DNA from: Halichondria panicea
Taxonomy: Eukaryota > Porifera > Demospongiae > Suberitida > Halichondriidae
Direction of reading: 5' to 3'
NCBI RefSeq assembly: GCF_963675165.1
Contig: NC_087377.1
Location: 11,828,632-11,892,631, forward strand
DNA length: 64,000 bases
Shown here one piece after another: positions 34,615 through 44,693 of the stretch (position 1 is the stretch's first letter; the number at the start of each line of letters is the position of its first letter). The notes under the pieces are model-generated. The model had not been told where the DNA came from, did not search any database, and saw only the letters and a program-made list of their open reading frames with translations. The translations under genes were made by a program, and so were the position numbers.

Positions 34615-34970
34615 ATAATTACCCCGTGCGTGCGTAGCGCGAAGCGGAGGTAGAGTGATTGGTGTGTGTGTGTGTGGACATATAAATGAGCAAACAAACA
34701 CTTTCATGGACTGCTTTAATCGCTAATGATTAGACAGTGGTTAAAAAATAATGCATGGGTTGAAACTTGTAGGTAATCTTCGAAGGCGACAAAAAACACT
34801 GTTTTCTAATCGATATAATCGTCTCTTTATAAAATCACAATCATTCCTCATGTATAATAAAGTCATTACAGTAAAAAGTCATTGTATCCGTTTTGCCGCT
34901 GTGTGCGTGCAATGAAGCTCAACGCACGGGGGCGAATGCTCTATGAGCGTCTTGTTATGATAATGATAAT
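34615..34970 (+). repeat. Dispersed repeat beginning CCCCGTGCGTGCG, copy 4
   Basis: CCCCGTGCGTGCGTAGCGCG, GTAGAGTGATTGGTGTGTGT, GGTAATCTTCGAAGGCGAC, CAACGCACGGGGGCGAATGC, TCTTGTTATGA. Ends about 120 bases before the G8 start. Confidence 0.65.
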
Positions 34971-34976
34971 TATATT

Positions 34977-35093
34977 GTCTATGAAAACTGGAAGTGTAAG
35001 CTATGAATAAATTATCATAAAGGAAGTATAGACAAAGAGGTTGTGTAATCAGCAATCACATGGAAACCTTCTCATGGTCAAAAATAATTCGAG
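34977..35093 (+). promoter_or_regulatory. Conserved upstream segment of type B gene G8
   Basis: GAAAACTGGAAGTGTAAGC, GAATAAATTATCATAAAGG, GGAAGTATAGAC, AATCAGCAATCACATG; same order as upstream of G6 and G7. Confidence 0.4.
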
Positions 35094-36705
35094 ATGACAC
35101 TAATAGAGATAATAAAGCTCATTACAGTTTTCCTGATTTGCTTTCTGGCTGGCTTCAGCACTGGTAAGACTGACTATTCAATTATAGATTTCCTTACATT
35201 GCTGCATGTTTTATAAAGCTCAATATTCAGTGAGTGTGGAGAGACCATGTCCAATGGAAACAGTCGTTTTTACTTGCACTGCTCCTGGAGATTTCTTGAG
35301 ATGGGAGCCGTCAGATGCAACTCGCACGATCACTGTTCGCTCCACCTCTGGTCTCAATGTAGCCAATGTTGTATCAGGTTACACCGTGACACTGATTGGA
35401 TTTAACGACACTACTTTAACATCTACTCTGTCAATAACAGCAGAGAACGGGATCACTGTGACGTGTGTGGGGATTGTGCTTACTTTAAATACTATAGGAT
35501 CTTCAACAATTCAATTGGTTGGTGAGTTGCAGTTATAGTGTCTCATCCATAATTGTAAATGGTTACATAATTATAGAACGACCAGGACCACCTTCCACCA
35601 TCAGACACTCCACTTCGAGCATCTTAGCCAATGAAGTCGGTGTGACTGTTGGTTGGGACCCTCCTACTGAGACTGGTGGTAGAGATGACCTCACCTACAC
35701 AGTGACCATTTCACCTCCGGCCATACTCTCTGGTACTGTCCTCACATCCACCTCTGTCACTGTGACTGCTCAATACAATGTGGACTACACTGTCAGTGTT
35801 GTGGCTACTAATTGTGCTGGGAACAGTACGGCAGCTGAGTACAACTTTAGGATTGGTGAGTTTTATTTTTGACACACAGTGTCAACTCCTCCTCAGGCAA
35901 TTACTGTCCTGTGTTGACCAACCCCATGAATGGAGTGTTTGGACCAACTACCAACAGTTTGCCAGGATCCACGGTAACCATCCAGTGTGATGCTGTGTAT
36001 GTGTCTACTGTTACAATGGTGACATGTGAGGGTACACTGATGTGGAGTCCCGACCCTGAGGCTATTGAGTGTACATCACTAACCACACCTACTCCCACAA
36101 CTCGTGAGTTAAGCTCTTGGCTGTGTATGGATAATTAATGCAATGTTTATTCTGTGTTAATTCTTCATTACACAGTCCCCCCTCAAATGAATTGCACAGC
36201 TTCACTACCACCACCACGGAATGGCACCATCAGTGGTCATTCAGTACCAGCTATTCCCGGTATGTGAGTGGTCTTTCAGTGTGACAATGGACTGTTCCCT
36301 GAGGGGATAATGACTGCCACATGTCTAGCTACAGGAGAGTGGGACAGGAACACGGGGGAGATTGTCTGCAGAGGCAAGCGTATTCATTACTTTACACTTG
36401 TAATCATATATATATACTTCTCTCTTGAACCACATACAGCTGCTCTTTGTAATTGTGCCAGCCTATCTGCAGCTGTCTCCATCAGCGTGATTGTCACGGC
36501 AGTTCTATTCACCGTCATTGGATTGTTGATGGGACTCTTGATAATGTATTTGTTCATTCATAAAAAGAATGTGTACTCCCCGTCAGCTAAAGAGCGAGCT
36601 AACGTAAGACCCACTACACCAGCTGGTCCTGTTTATGAGGAGGTGTCACCCAAAGAGGAGATTGAACTGAATACTAACCAGGCGTATGGACCAGTAGGAC
36701 TGTGA
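35094..36705 (+). CDS. G8: type B receptor with two CCPs, one in-frame stop
   Basis: Exons: 35094-35163 signal, 35231-35521 Ig (VVFTCTAPG, LRWEP, ITVTCVG), 35577-35855 FN3, 35897-36103 and 36176-36373 CCP, 36440-36705 TM/tail; all phase 1. The second CCP has TGA at 36265-36267 where paralogs read GTQV (ACACAA changed to ATGTGA); everything else is open. The changed site reads like a minimal intron (G|GTATGTGAG...TTTCAG|TG) of only 20 bases, too short to splice normally. The donor after this exon is GC (AGAG|GCAAGC). The FN3 acceptor, TTATAG, lies in a small AATTATAG insertion absent from G6. Tail intact: KNVYSPS, VYEEV, AYGPVGL. Null allele or young pseudogene. Confidence 0.68.
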
Positions 36706-36859
36706 AACTTCTGGTACTTTCATCAATAGATGCATGTACATGTAACAATTACCATAATTTATATAGCTAGCACGTACTGCAACTGTTCATTCAACAACTT
36801 AGAACAATGTAAACTGTAACAGAGTTGTTGGCATAAGTCATGCAGCTACGTATATATCA

Positions 36860-37535
36860 ACGACTCACATTGGATCGTGTTGTTCTGTTCTCCCTCTGAA
36901 GATTATTCTCCCCAGCGGCTGATAGAGACAGTCCACTCCAGCAGACTGTATACCAGGCATTGTCGCTGCTCTGTGGGTGGAGGGGGAGTACTTGTAATAA
37001 GTGGAGTTTGCAGATCTCATTATCTTGAAATAGCTTTAAATGTAGAAAACAAGGACAGAGAAACATTGAACACTCAAAGAAGTTAGATACATGTAGTCAT
37101 GCACAGTATAATATTATTACACAAAATTAATGAAAATGCTCTACTTCGAACGTTTCTTACAGTGTCAGGAAACTTAGGTGATCTAGCTGGCTAAGAAATT
37201 TCAACCCAACCTATCGATAGTACAACATACATCACAACAGTAACTTTATAGACTTAGAGAGCATGCGTGCACGAATCACTGTAATTATATAAGTTCTGTG
37301 TATTGATGTCGGACCTCCTCTGGGGTCATACTGAATGACATAAAGAGTATCCTTTTATCAACCATCTCACCAGTTTGAGCAGTGTCTCCAGGAGGTTTAT
37401 GTGTTGAGGGTAGTATCTATGTCTGTGTTGTAGTGTCTCAGCACAGAGGGGGAGGAGGGAGGACACTCGGTCACCACACCCACTCACACCACTCAGCTCT
37501 CCAAATAGGAGAATGAAACTGGAGGGGGGGGTACA
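36860..37535 (-). pseudogene. Minus-strand exon relics X and Y, copy e
   Basis: X at about 37370-37530 and Y at about 36870-36985, nearly identical to copy a at 6.6-7.3 kb, including the one-base insertion that breaks X. Fragment of the unrecognised HEAT-like gene. Confidence 0.5.
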
Positions 37536-38158
37536 AGATTAGATTTAGTGAAAACTGCTATTACGTGTATAAATATTACACTCTGCAGTGCCTCTATTTA
37601 CATAACAACACACAACACATTCATAAGCTCACTTGAGGATTCTCTTGTGTACACTGGCCCACATTTATCTACCACATAATCTACAAAAACACGTACCCTT
37701 AATTATCACAAACACCTTCAACTTGTACATGTAGGTCTATTGTATAAAACTGTATATAGACATCAACATTTCAGGGTGGGGGGGGGGGGGGCTCTATACA
37801 GGCTATATACACAGTTATAGTGAGTTAGTATGTTGTCCACTCTACCCAAGTCAGTCGATGCATGTACACTATATAGATCTAGCTGCTGCAAAAGATAATT
37901 TAGTTTACAGGCAAATTTAAGGTCTTCAATAGCATCTGGTTTTCACTCCATTCTTTTGATTGTAGATCTATATGTTTTCTTTCACTTTGTTCTATAATCA
38001 GGCTCAGCATGCAGTCAGCAATCAACCACAAAATGCATTTAAGAAATATGATTCTTACCAATCATTCTTGTGTGGATATAATTATAGACTAGCTAGATCT
38101 ATATATAAACTGGAATGGATCTATCTAGTCTAACAGTAAACTGTTTTGTTTTCAAGGG

Positions 38159-40091
38159 ATGTATTTAATTTTCAGTCTCAGTCTATTGATTTCTACAGTC
38201 TCTAGTAAGTTCAGAATCTACTGAGTATTGTATGCTATAGATCTATGCAGATATGGTGTTTAGCTATTGAACAAAGAGGCAAGCTTTTTATCACACATGC
38301 CGTTATGGTCTATTTTTGCAGCCATTCAGTTGACATCCAGCAGTGGTGATGGTGCGGCATGTCCAAATGACCCTGTTGTCTTCACCTGCTCTGTGAGTGG
38401 AACTGTTCTACAATGGATAGCTGATCCTCCACCTGGCTATGTTGTATCTGGGCAGGTGAGACAACTTTTATTCTCTATTTCTGGTATTCTACTGCCTGCT
38501 GGAGTTGAAGGGTTCATGTTTCAAGCTGCTGTAATGAATACAAGTAATGGTACTCTTACCTCCACTCTCACCACAATCACTGAGGTGTCCTTGCTGAATG
38601 GCAGTGTTGTTACCTGTTCCAGCGGTGGAACAATGGAGTCACGATCAATCACAGTGGCCGGTCAGTGAGCCAAACATAACACATTAGTGTATATATTATT
38701 GCATCTCAAACAGAGCCTCCATCGTCTCCATCAACTCCAATATTGGCTTCACAACATAATGTAGTTAGTTCCACTATTATCACTCTGGACTGGGACCCTC
38801 CCTCCTCTACTGGTGGTGTGTCTGTCAGCTATGTCCTCATCATCTCTCCAACACCTCTCTCTGGGTCACCAGTCACTGTGGACACGACCTCAACACAGAT
38901 CATTAGTTCTTACAATATTCCCTACACTGTGGCCATCAGAGCTGTCAACTGTGCTGGATTCAGTAGTGATAATATTATGATGACGATGATTCCTTCTATT
39001 GGTAATTAGTTGCTACACTAGCTAACCTTGTGTTATTTGTTTTCTGCATGCTGCAGTTACCTGCCCCTCTAACCCACCACCTGCAAACAGAGTGACCATC
39101 AATGACGCTCCTCCACTGCCTGCACTAGTAGGATCAACACTAAGCTTCACGTGCAATGAAGAGACGGTACCAGCAACCTGTGAGAGTAATGGACGATGGT
39201 CACCTGACCCCACCAGATATATAACTGTCCCTCAGGTTAAGTAGATCACTTTCATGACTGTTACTATCTGCCCCTTCCTTAGAGGTCACCTGTGGGCCTC
39301 CTGTCGCACCTTCCAGAGGCAGTGTGGACGTTAAGGGCCAGACATCACCCTTTTTGATGGACTCAGTGATAAACTTTCGTTGTGACAAGGGACTTTTCCC
39401 AGCGGGTGATATGTCCAGTATATGTGACAGTGTAGGAGGAGTGGGAATTTGGAGACCAGACACTAATACAATTTGCAGAGACATACCTGGTGAGCATGCC
39501 GTTAACTATATATATAGTGTGCATCATAATTATAGTTATGTTGCATTTCACCACAGTCAACTGCTCTCTACCCAAGGAACCATCCAACGGTGAACTATGA
39601 GAGGTTGAATGAGGCAGTGTTGGAGGGAACAGTGCTGACTTACCAGTGTGACAATGGACTCTCACTGACTGGACCCAACACCATCACTTGCACTAATGCT
39701 GGAGTCTGGAGCACTGAGCCTGAGGCAATCATGTGTGTGTCACCAACTGAAGGTGAAGGCAATCATGTGTGTACTTGAATGTGAGTTATGGTTCGTAATC
39801 CCATAATACATCGATTTCACAGGTCCTACTACCACCTCCCTATCCATTGGTGCAGTTGCTGCTATCAGCGTAATTATTACTTTCTTTGTGGCTGCCATTC
39901 TTGGATTCCTCACTGGACTCCTAGTGATGCACCGTTGCTCTCGTAAGAAGGCGGTGTACTCTCTAGCAGCTAAAAGACAAGCTAATGTAGGACCCACTGC
40001 ACAGCCAGCTGGTCCGGTTTATGAGGAGGTGTCACCTAAAGAGGAGATGGAACTAAACACTAACCAGGCGTATGGACCAGTGGGACTGTGA
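38159..40091 (+). pseudogene. G9: type A-prime receptor, two CCP frameshifts
   Basis: Exons: 38159-38204 signal (MYLIFSLSLLISTVS), 38322-38660 Ig (VVFTCSVSG, LQWIADPPPG, VVTCSSGG), 38714-39001 FN3, 39057-39235, 39283-39489 and 39557-39752 CCP, 39823-40091 TM/tail. Signal, Ig, FN3, middle CCP and tail exons are open and in phase 1. The first CCP has two extra bases near its last Cys (RYITVPQ where G3 reads IYNCPS), leaving 179 bases. The third CCP lacks 8 bases after EPSNG and hits TGA four codons later. The tail has an extra Gln (TAQPAGPVYEEV). Two independent lesions make it a probable pseudogene, though far less decayed than its duplicate G3. Confidence 0.78.
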
Positions 40092-40489
40092 ACCGTGCAT
40101 TTTGTTTTCCACTCAACGTATACATTGTCTTTCAGAATACATGTATAATTATAGCTAGCTTTAAGGTATAGTTGAGTTACGTATTATACATCTGTTCATT
40201 AAAACCATCACATGTTTTGTATCAGTATTATCAAATTAAAATTAAACTTGTCCTAAAGGAAATGAATCACAGCACATATACATAAATATTGGTACTGAAA
40301 CAGCATAATAATTATTGTCATGAAGTTAGTAATTAAGTGACTGCATGTAGATCTATGTACAGTGAAACCTCCACCGGCACACAATAGTATTTGTTTTTGG
40401 GACTCGAGATCCGCAAATTCCGGCTACGTGATTTTATTATGCATGCATGTGCACAATCAGCGCTATAAATAATGTTAAATGAAAGTAAA

Positions 40490-41040
40490 ATTTTGGATCT
40501 GAGTAAGCCAGTGTAGAATTATATATTCCTCAGAGGGCTCTGCTGCTGTGTGTCCCACACCATATCATGTGTTTTAACCATCACCAACATACCTCCTGTC
40601 ACGATTCATGGATCCATGCTCACCTTCGTTCACTTGCCATGGAGACAGAAATGAAGAACCTCGGCAGTTACTGTAGCAGGTGGTCCCTTAACACTGGGAC
40701 TTTTAATTCACTGCTACATGATCATCTATTCAGCTCTAGGTGGCAGGGCTGCTGCCTTTGGACCTACAGTATAGCTATATAGTTGGCTGTTGGAGGTGTT
40801 GTTGGAGGTCTGTGTGTGCATGGTGGTACTGATTGTTGTAGAGCTCATAGTTTCACCAAGAAAAGAGTTCAGTGGAGACATGGATTAAGTAGTAGTAGTG
40901 AGTACCCCCCCCCCCCTGACCTTATTCACTTGATCTATTGTATAGTGTATAGGTGGCAGGTGCTGCTACTTTTGGACCTATAGCTGGAACTTTTGTTGGC
41001 AGCCTGTTTGTGGTGACACTGATGTCATAGAGTTCATAGT
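40490..41040 (+). pseudogene. Relic: FN3 end, CCP and glycine-rich TM exon
   Basis: 40500-40515 ends an FN3 exon (TTGGATCTGAGTAAGCC). 40550-40720 is a decayed CCP matching G11 (ACCATCACCAACATACCTCC, GGATCCATGCTCACC). 40725-40850 and 40955-41035 each resemble a different transmembrane exon: allowing for gaps, AAAFGP..AGAVGGVVGGL followed by VVLIVVE. The same relic order is at 48830-49215. This TM type is in no intact gene here. Confidence 0.6.
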
Positions 41041-41114
41041 TTTTAGCTAGTAGCTATTTATCACACACACAAAAAAGTGAGCGTCCTGTATAATATAATT
41101 GGCCATGGATAACC

Positions 41115-41160
41115 TAGCCTCGAATCCAGGCCGATTATAATCGGCCTGGTCTCGAGGCTA
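41115..41160. repeat. TAGCCTCGA palindrome, copy 4
   Basis: TAGCCTCGAATCCAGGCCGA with inverse copy ending GGTCTCGAGGCTA; flanked by GGATAACC and GGATAACC, an apparent short target duplication (ATGGATAAC on both sides). Confidence 0.75.
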
Positions 41161-41665
41161 TGGATAACCATGAAAATGAAGGTGATTGATTGAGATTGTG
41201 TTATGACTATCATACCCTATAGACCAAAACAAACATTGAGTTGCGGTCGAAACTGGCTTGAGAATCAAATACATCAGCAGCTATAAATTATACTCGCTTA
41301 CACTGAAGTGTTTGTTTTCTCTTCATAATGGTTAGGATTGTATTCATCGCTTTCAATTCCTTATGATCACAGCAGCTGGCTAAACAAACACCCACTCATT
41401 AAAGACAAGACAATGATCAAGTGTGTGTTTCCAAGCACATTTCATTTCCAGGCATGCTTCCACTTCCATTAGTGTGTTCTCCTTGCCACATGCACTCAAT
41501 GTAGCAAATTTAGCAACTGTTTCATTAACGATATTTATATGCACTAGCTTCCTACCACGCTACTAATGCGAACCGGCTGGTATCACGAGACTATAAGGCA
41601 ATAATAAACCCACTGTCCTAATTGGTATGCTAGTCCATTAGCTCATGCTTAGCTCTATATAATAG

Positions 41666-41798
41666 TTAGACACTGTTCAGGAAGTTTCTACATGATTTAG
41701 AAGCCCAAAGGGCTGGTTGTAGTATCCCGAACGTAGTGAGGGTTCTACTAGCCCTGAGGGTTTCTAAATCATGTGGAAACTTTCTAAACAGTGTCTAA
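41666..41798. mobile_element. Foldback element, about 133 bp
   Basis: TTAGACACTGTTCAGGAAG ... CATGATTTAGAAGCCC on the left pairs with its inverse AGCCC..GGGTTTCTAAATCATG ... CTAAACAGTGTCTAA on the right. Small loop. No coding. Confidence 0.7.
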
Positions 41799-42041
41799 GC
41801 ATTTTAGATCATAGCAACCGTAAGTATCTAGCCAATCAGATTTGAATGTTCTTATCTAATCTTTGCTACATGATTTTCTAAGTGAAGTACATGATTTTCT
41901 AAGTAAGTACATGATTTTCTAAATTGGATAGAACACTTCCTTTAGCCAATCAGATTGCAGTATTTATGGCAAACATGATCTAACTGCTGCTAGATTTACA
42001 CAAGACATCACATTTTGCTTTTGCACTTTATATAAAAAAAA

Positions 42042-43580
42042 TGGTGAACTTCTTGGTGACAAAGGAGAAAGCAATGCTGAGAGACACTGATGTCCATTTT
42101 CTTTTTACACAATTCAATTCTACACAATTCAATTCAGATCAAGTATCTTCTGTTAATAGCATTTATGATTAACTCTCAGACAGGAGGTATAAAATGAGTG
42201 TAAGGTTGTGCTGCATGTGTGATTGAGCATGTTCCATTTCAACATAGAGTCCTCTTTAGTGTCCAACACGAGTGTGGCGTGTCCTGGAGAAGCAGTTCTG
42301 TTCACATGCTTTAAGCCTGCCACTGCATTGAGATGGAAAGCTGACCCTCCAGTGGAGTCTGGGTTGATGTCAGTACAAAGTGCAATCTTCCTTGGTTCTA
42401 TTGTTGGTCAAAGGGACACATTTGGATCTGGAGTGATCATGTTTGAGGCTGTTCTTGTGATTCTCCCTCCTCTACTGGTGGGGTGTCTGTCAGCTATGTC
42501 CTCACCATCTCTCCAGGTCACCAGTCATCGTGGAGACCACCTCGGCACAGATAACCATCTCCTATAACACTCCCTACAATGTGATAATCAGAGCTGTCAA
42601 ATGTGCTGGAATGAGCAGTGATGTGATGCCTGCTGTTGGTAAGTTTCTATAATTATTTTGTACTAACCTTAACCCTAACTTTTGTCTACTGCAGTTACCT
42701 GCCCCTCCAACCCAACACCTGCCACTCGAGTGACCATCAATGGTGCTCCTCCACCTCTCGCATGCACTAGTAGGATCAACTCTTAGTTTCACTTGCAATG
42801 GACAAACGGTACTAGCAACCTGTGAGAGTGATGGACGATGGTCACATGACCCCACCACATATGACTGTCCCTCGTGCAGGTAATGTGCATGTAATATCAC
42901 TATATCACAACATCACTAGTCCTCCCCTTCCATGATTCCTAAGTATTCAGTAGCCGATTAGTAAATGCTTGTGCATGTGCAGCTGATTGATATGGTACTT
43001 CCTGGCCTTCCATATATTATAGTGCACTGCTCTCTTCCTCTTGAGCTGTGCAATGGTGGTATAGTGGACTATAATAGGTTGAACGAGACAGTGGTGGAGG
43101 GAACAGTGCTGACTTACCAGTGTGACAATGGACTCTCACTGACTGGACCCAACACCATTACTTGCACTAATGCTGGAGTCTGGAGCACTGAGCCTGAGGC
43201 AATCAAGTGTGTACTTAGGATTGAAGGTACAAGGAGTTATTTATTCCATAATGCATAATTATACTATCTATTTCACAGGTTCTACAGTCGCTATCCTATA
43301 TCTACTGGTGAAGCTATCGCTATAAGTGTTGTCATAACTTTCATTGTTGCTGCCATTCTTGGATTCCTCACTGGACTCCTAGTGATGCACTTGTGCTCTC
43401 GTAAGAAGGCAGTATACTCTCCAGCAACTGCATGAAGGACAAGCTAACGTAGGACTCACTACGCCTGTTGGTCCTGTTTATGAGGAGGTGTCACCCAAAG
43501 AGGAGATTGAACTGAACATTAACCAGGCGTACGGACCTGTTGCACTATACTTATGTATACGTTCCAGCCAGTATATATAA
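42042..43580 (+). pseudogene. G10: type C receptor, heavily rearranged
   Basis: The signal exon (42042 on, MVNFLV) is split by an insertion of about 78 bases relative to G13. The Ig exon begins at 42248 (NTSVACPGEAVLFTCFKP, LRWKADPP), but a deletion joins its middle directly to the middle of the FN3 exon at about 42457 (VIMFEAVLV then shifted STGGVSVSY). The first CCP (42695-42879) and the last exon (43279 on) each hold a CATG insertion (42761-42764, 43431-43434). The middle CCP is absent. CCP 43023-43226 is open. The final stop is lost (GCACTATAC for GGACTGTGA), extending to TAA at 43578. Clear pseudogene. Confidence 0.82.
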
Positions 43581-44693
43581 GAGCTTCCCATGCAGACCCC
43601 CAACCTAACATTAATTATTATAGCTGGAGTATATAATTATGTTTTACCATTTTTAAGACTATAATAAAAACCAATTGTGTAAAAACAACAAAGAGAAGCA
43701 ACTACATAATTATGAGCTCAGCTCAAAATCAACAATACAAGCACATGCAGGACCTGCCATACACTTTATTAACTCTCATAATCCAAAAATCAAATCACCC
43801 ACCAACTCACCACTTTGTTGGTTTACTGCTCGACCAGCTGCACTCCTCTGGTCTGTGTGACCATGCACCCTTCAGGTCTCCTGAGAGTAGAGCCTCACAC
43901 TCTCAGCCACATAGAACCTGAGGGAGGAGGAGAAATAGTGCACGAGACTTTTGTGAATATAGAGTACTAGATAAAGGACAGTGCATGAGCACTGTACAAC
44001 TCCTGGACCACTATATTATATCCCCACCGCAGAATGGCACTATCAGTGATTTTACTTGTACAATCTCATTCACCACATGGAATTCCTCGTACATTCAAGT
44101 GGAGTCTAATGAAGCGTATGGACAGTGATCGAGAGATCTGTATAACAATTTATCCTATAGACGGCAAAGCAAAACAATGAACCAGCTAGGCTTATAGAGA
44201 AATACACATGCATGTTGATAGCAGCTTGATTGAACTGAACTTCTTGTTTATTCAAGTATTCATCTCTATGTTGTAACGCCTTGCTTTCACCATTGAGTAT
44301 GTATTATTATAGCAGCTGCTAAAAACACATTACAAACTGTTATTTCTTAGCCATAGTCAATAGACCTTTTTCTGCCGCATATTATTATTATAGCAAATCA
44401 TTATCATATTTACCCTAATAGACTTATGTGAAAAATCAATCACATTATGCGCATGCAGAGTGATATAGCATTTTGTATATAGATAATACATGAACTGGTA
44501 TTGCTTGCAGGGAACTCTAATTACAAGTAAAGATAATAAACAATTCAAAATTCAAAATCAACAATATGAAGTGCAAAAGCACTTACATGCATGATAATGA
44601 GTGTCTATCTACTACAGTGACATACATGCATGCATGTGGTTTTTTCTGACTTCCTGTATGGAATGACCTTTGTTTGAGAAAAATCCTCCAGCA
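43581..44693. other. Spacer with a scrap of type B CCP and tail
   Basis: 44013-44050 (ATCCCCACCGCAGAATGGCA, CTATCAGTGAT) matches the type B second CCP, and 44115-44133 (GAAGCGTATGGACAGTG) matches the tail end. 44150-44340 weakly matches the block preceding type C genes. Nothing else recognised. Confidence 0.5.

Larger units (their letters stand above)
36440..40310 (+). repeat. Segmental duplication, copy 2
   Basis: Counterpart of 6240-10080 (see there). Carries the G8 last exon, minus-strand relics X and Y, and gene G9. Copy-specific insertions include an ATAATTATAG-containing stretch at about 38078-38100. Confidence 0.85.
41041..42041. other. Spacer upstream of G10 with palindromes
   Basis: Contains the TAGCCTCGA palindrome at 41115-41160, the block shared with 16979-17290 and 49190-49520 (41175-41400), a hairpin at 41666-41798 and a threefold TACATGATTTTCTAA(GT) repeat at about 41868-41922. 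No gene. Confidence 0.55.
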
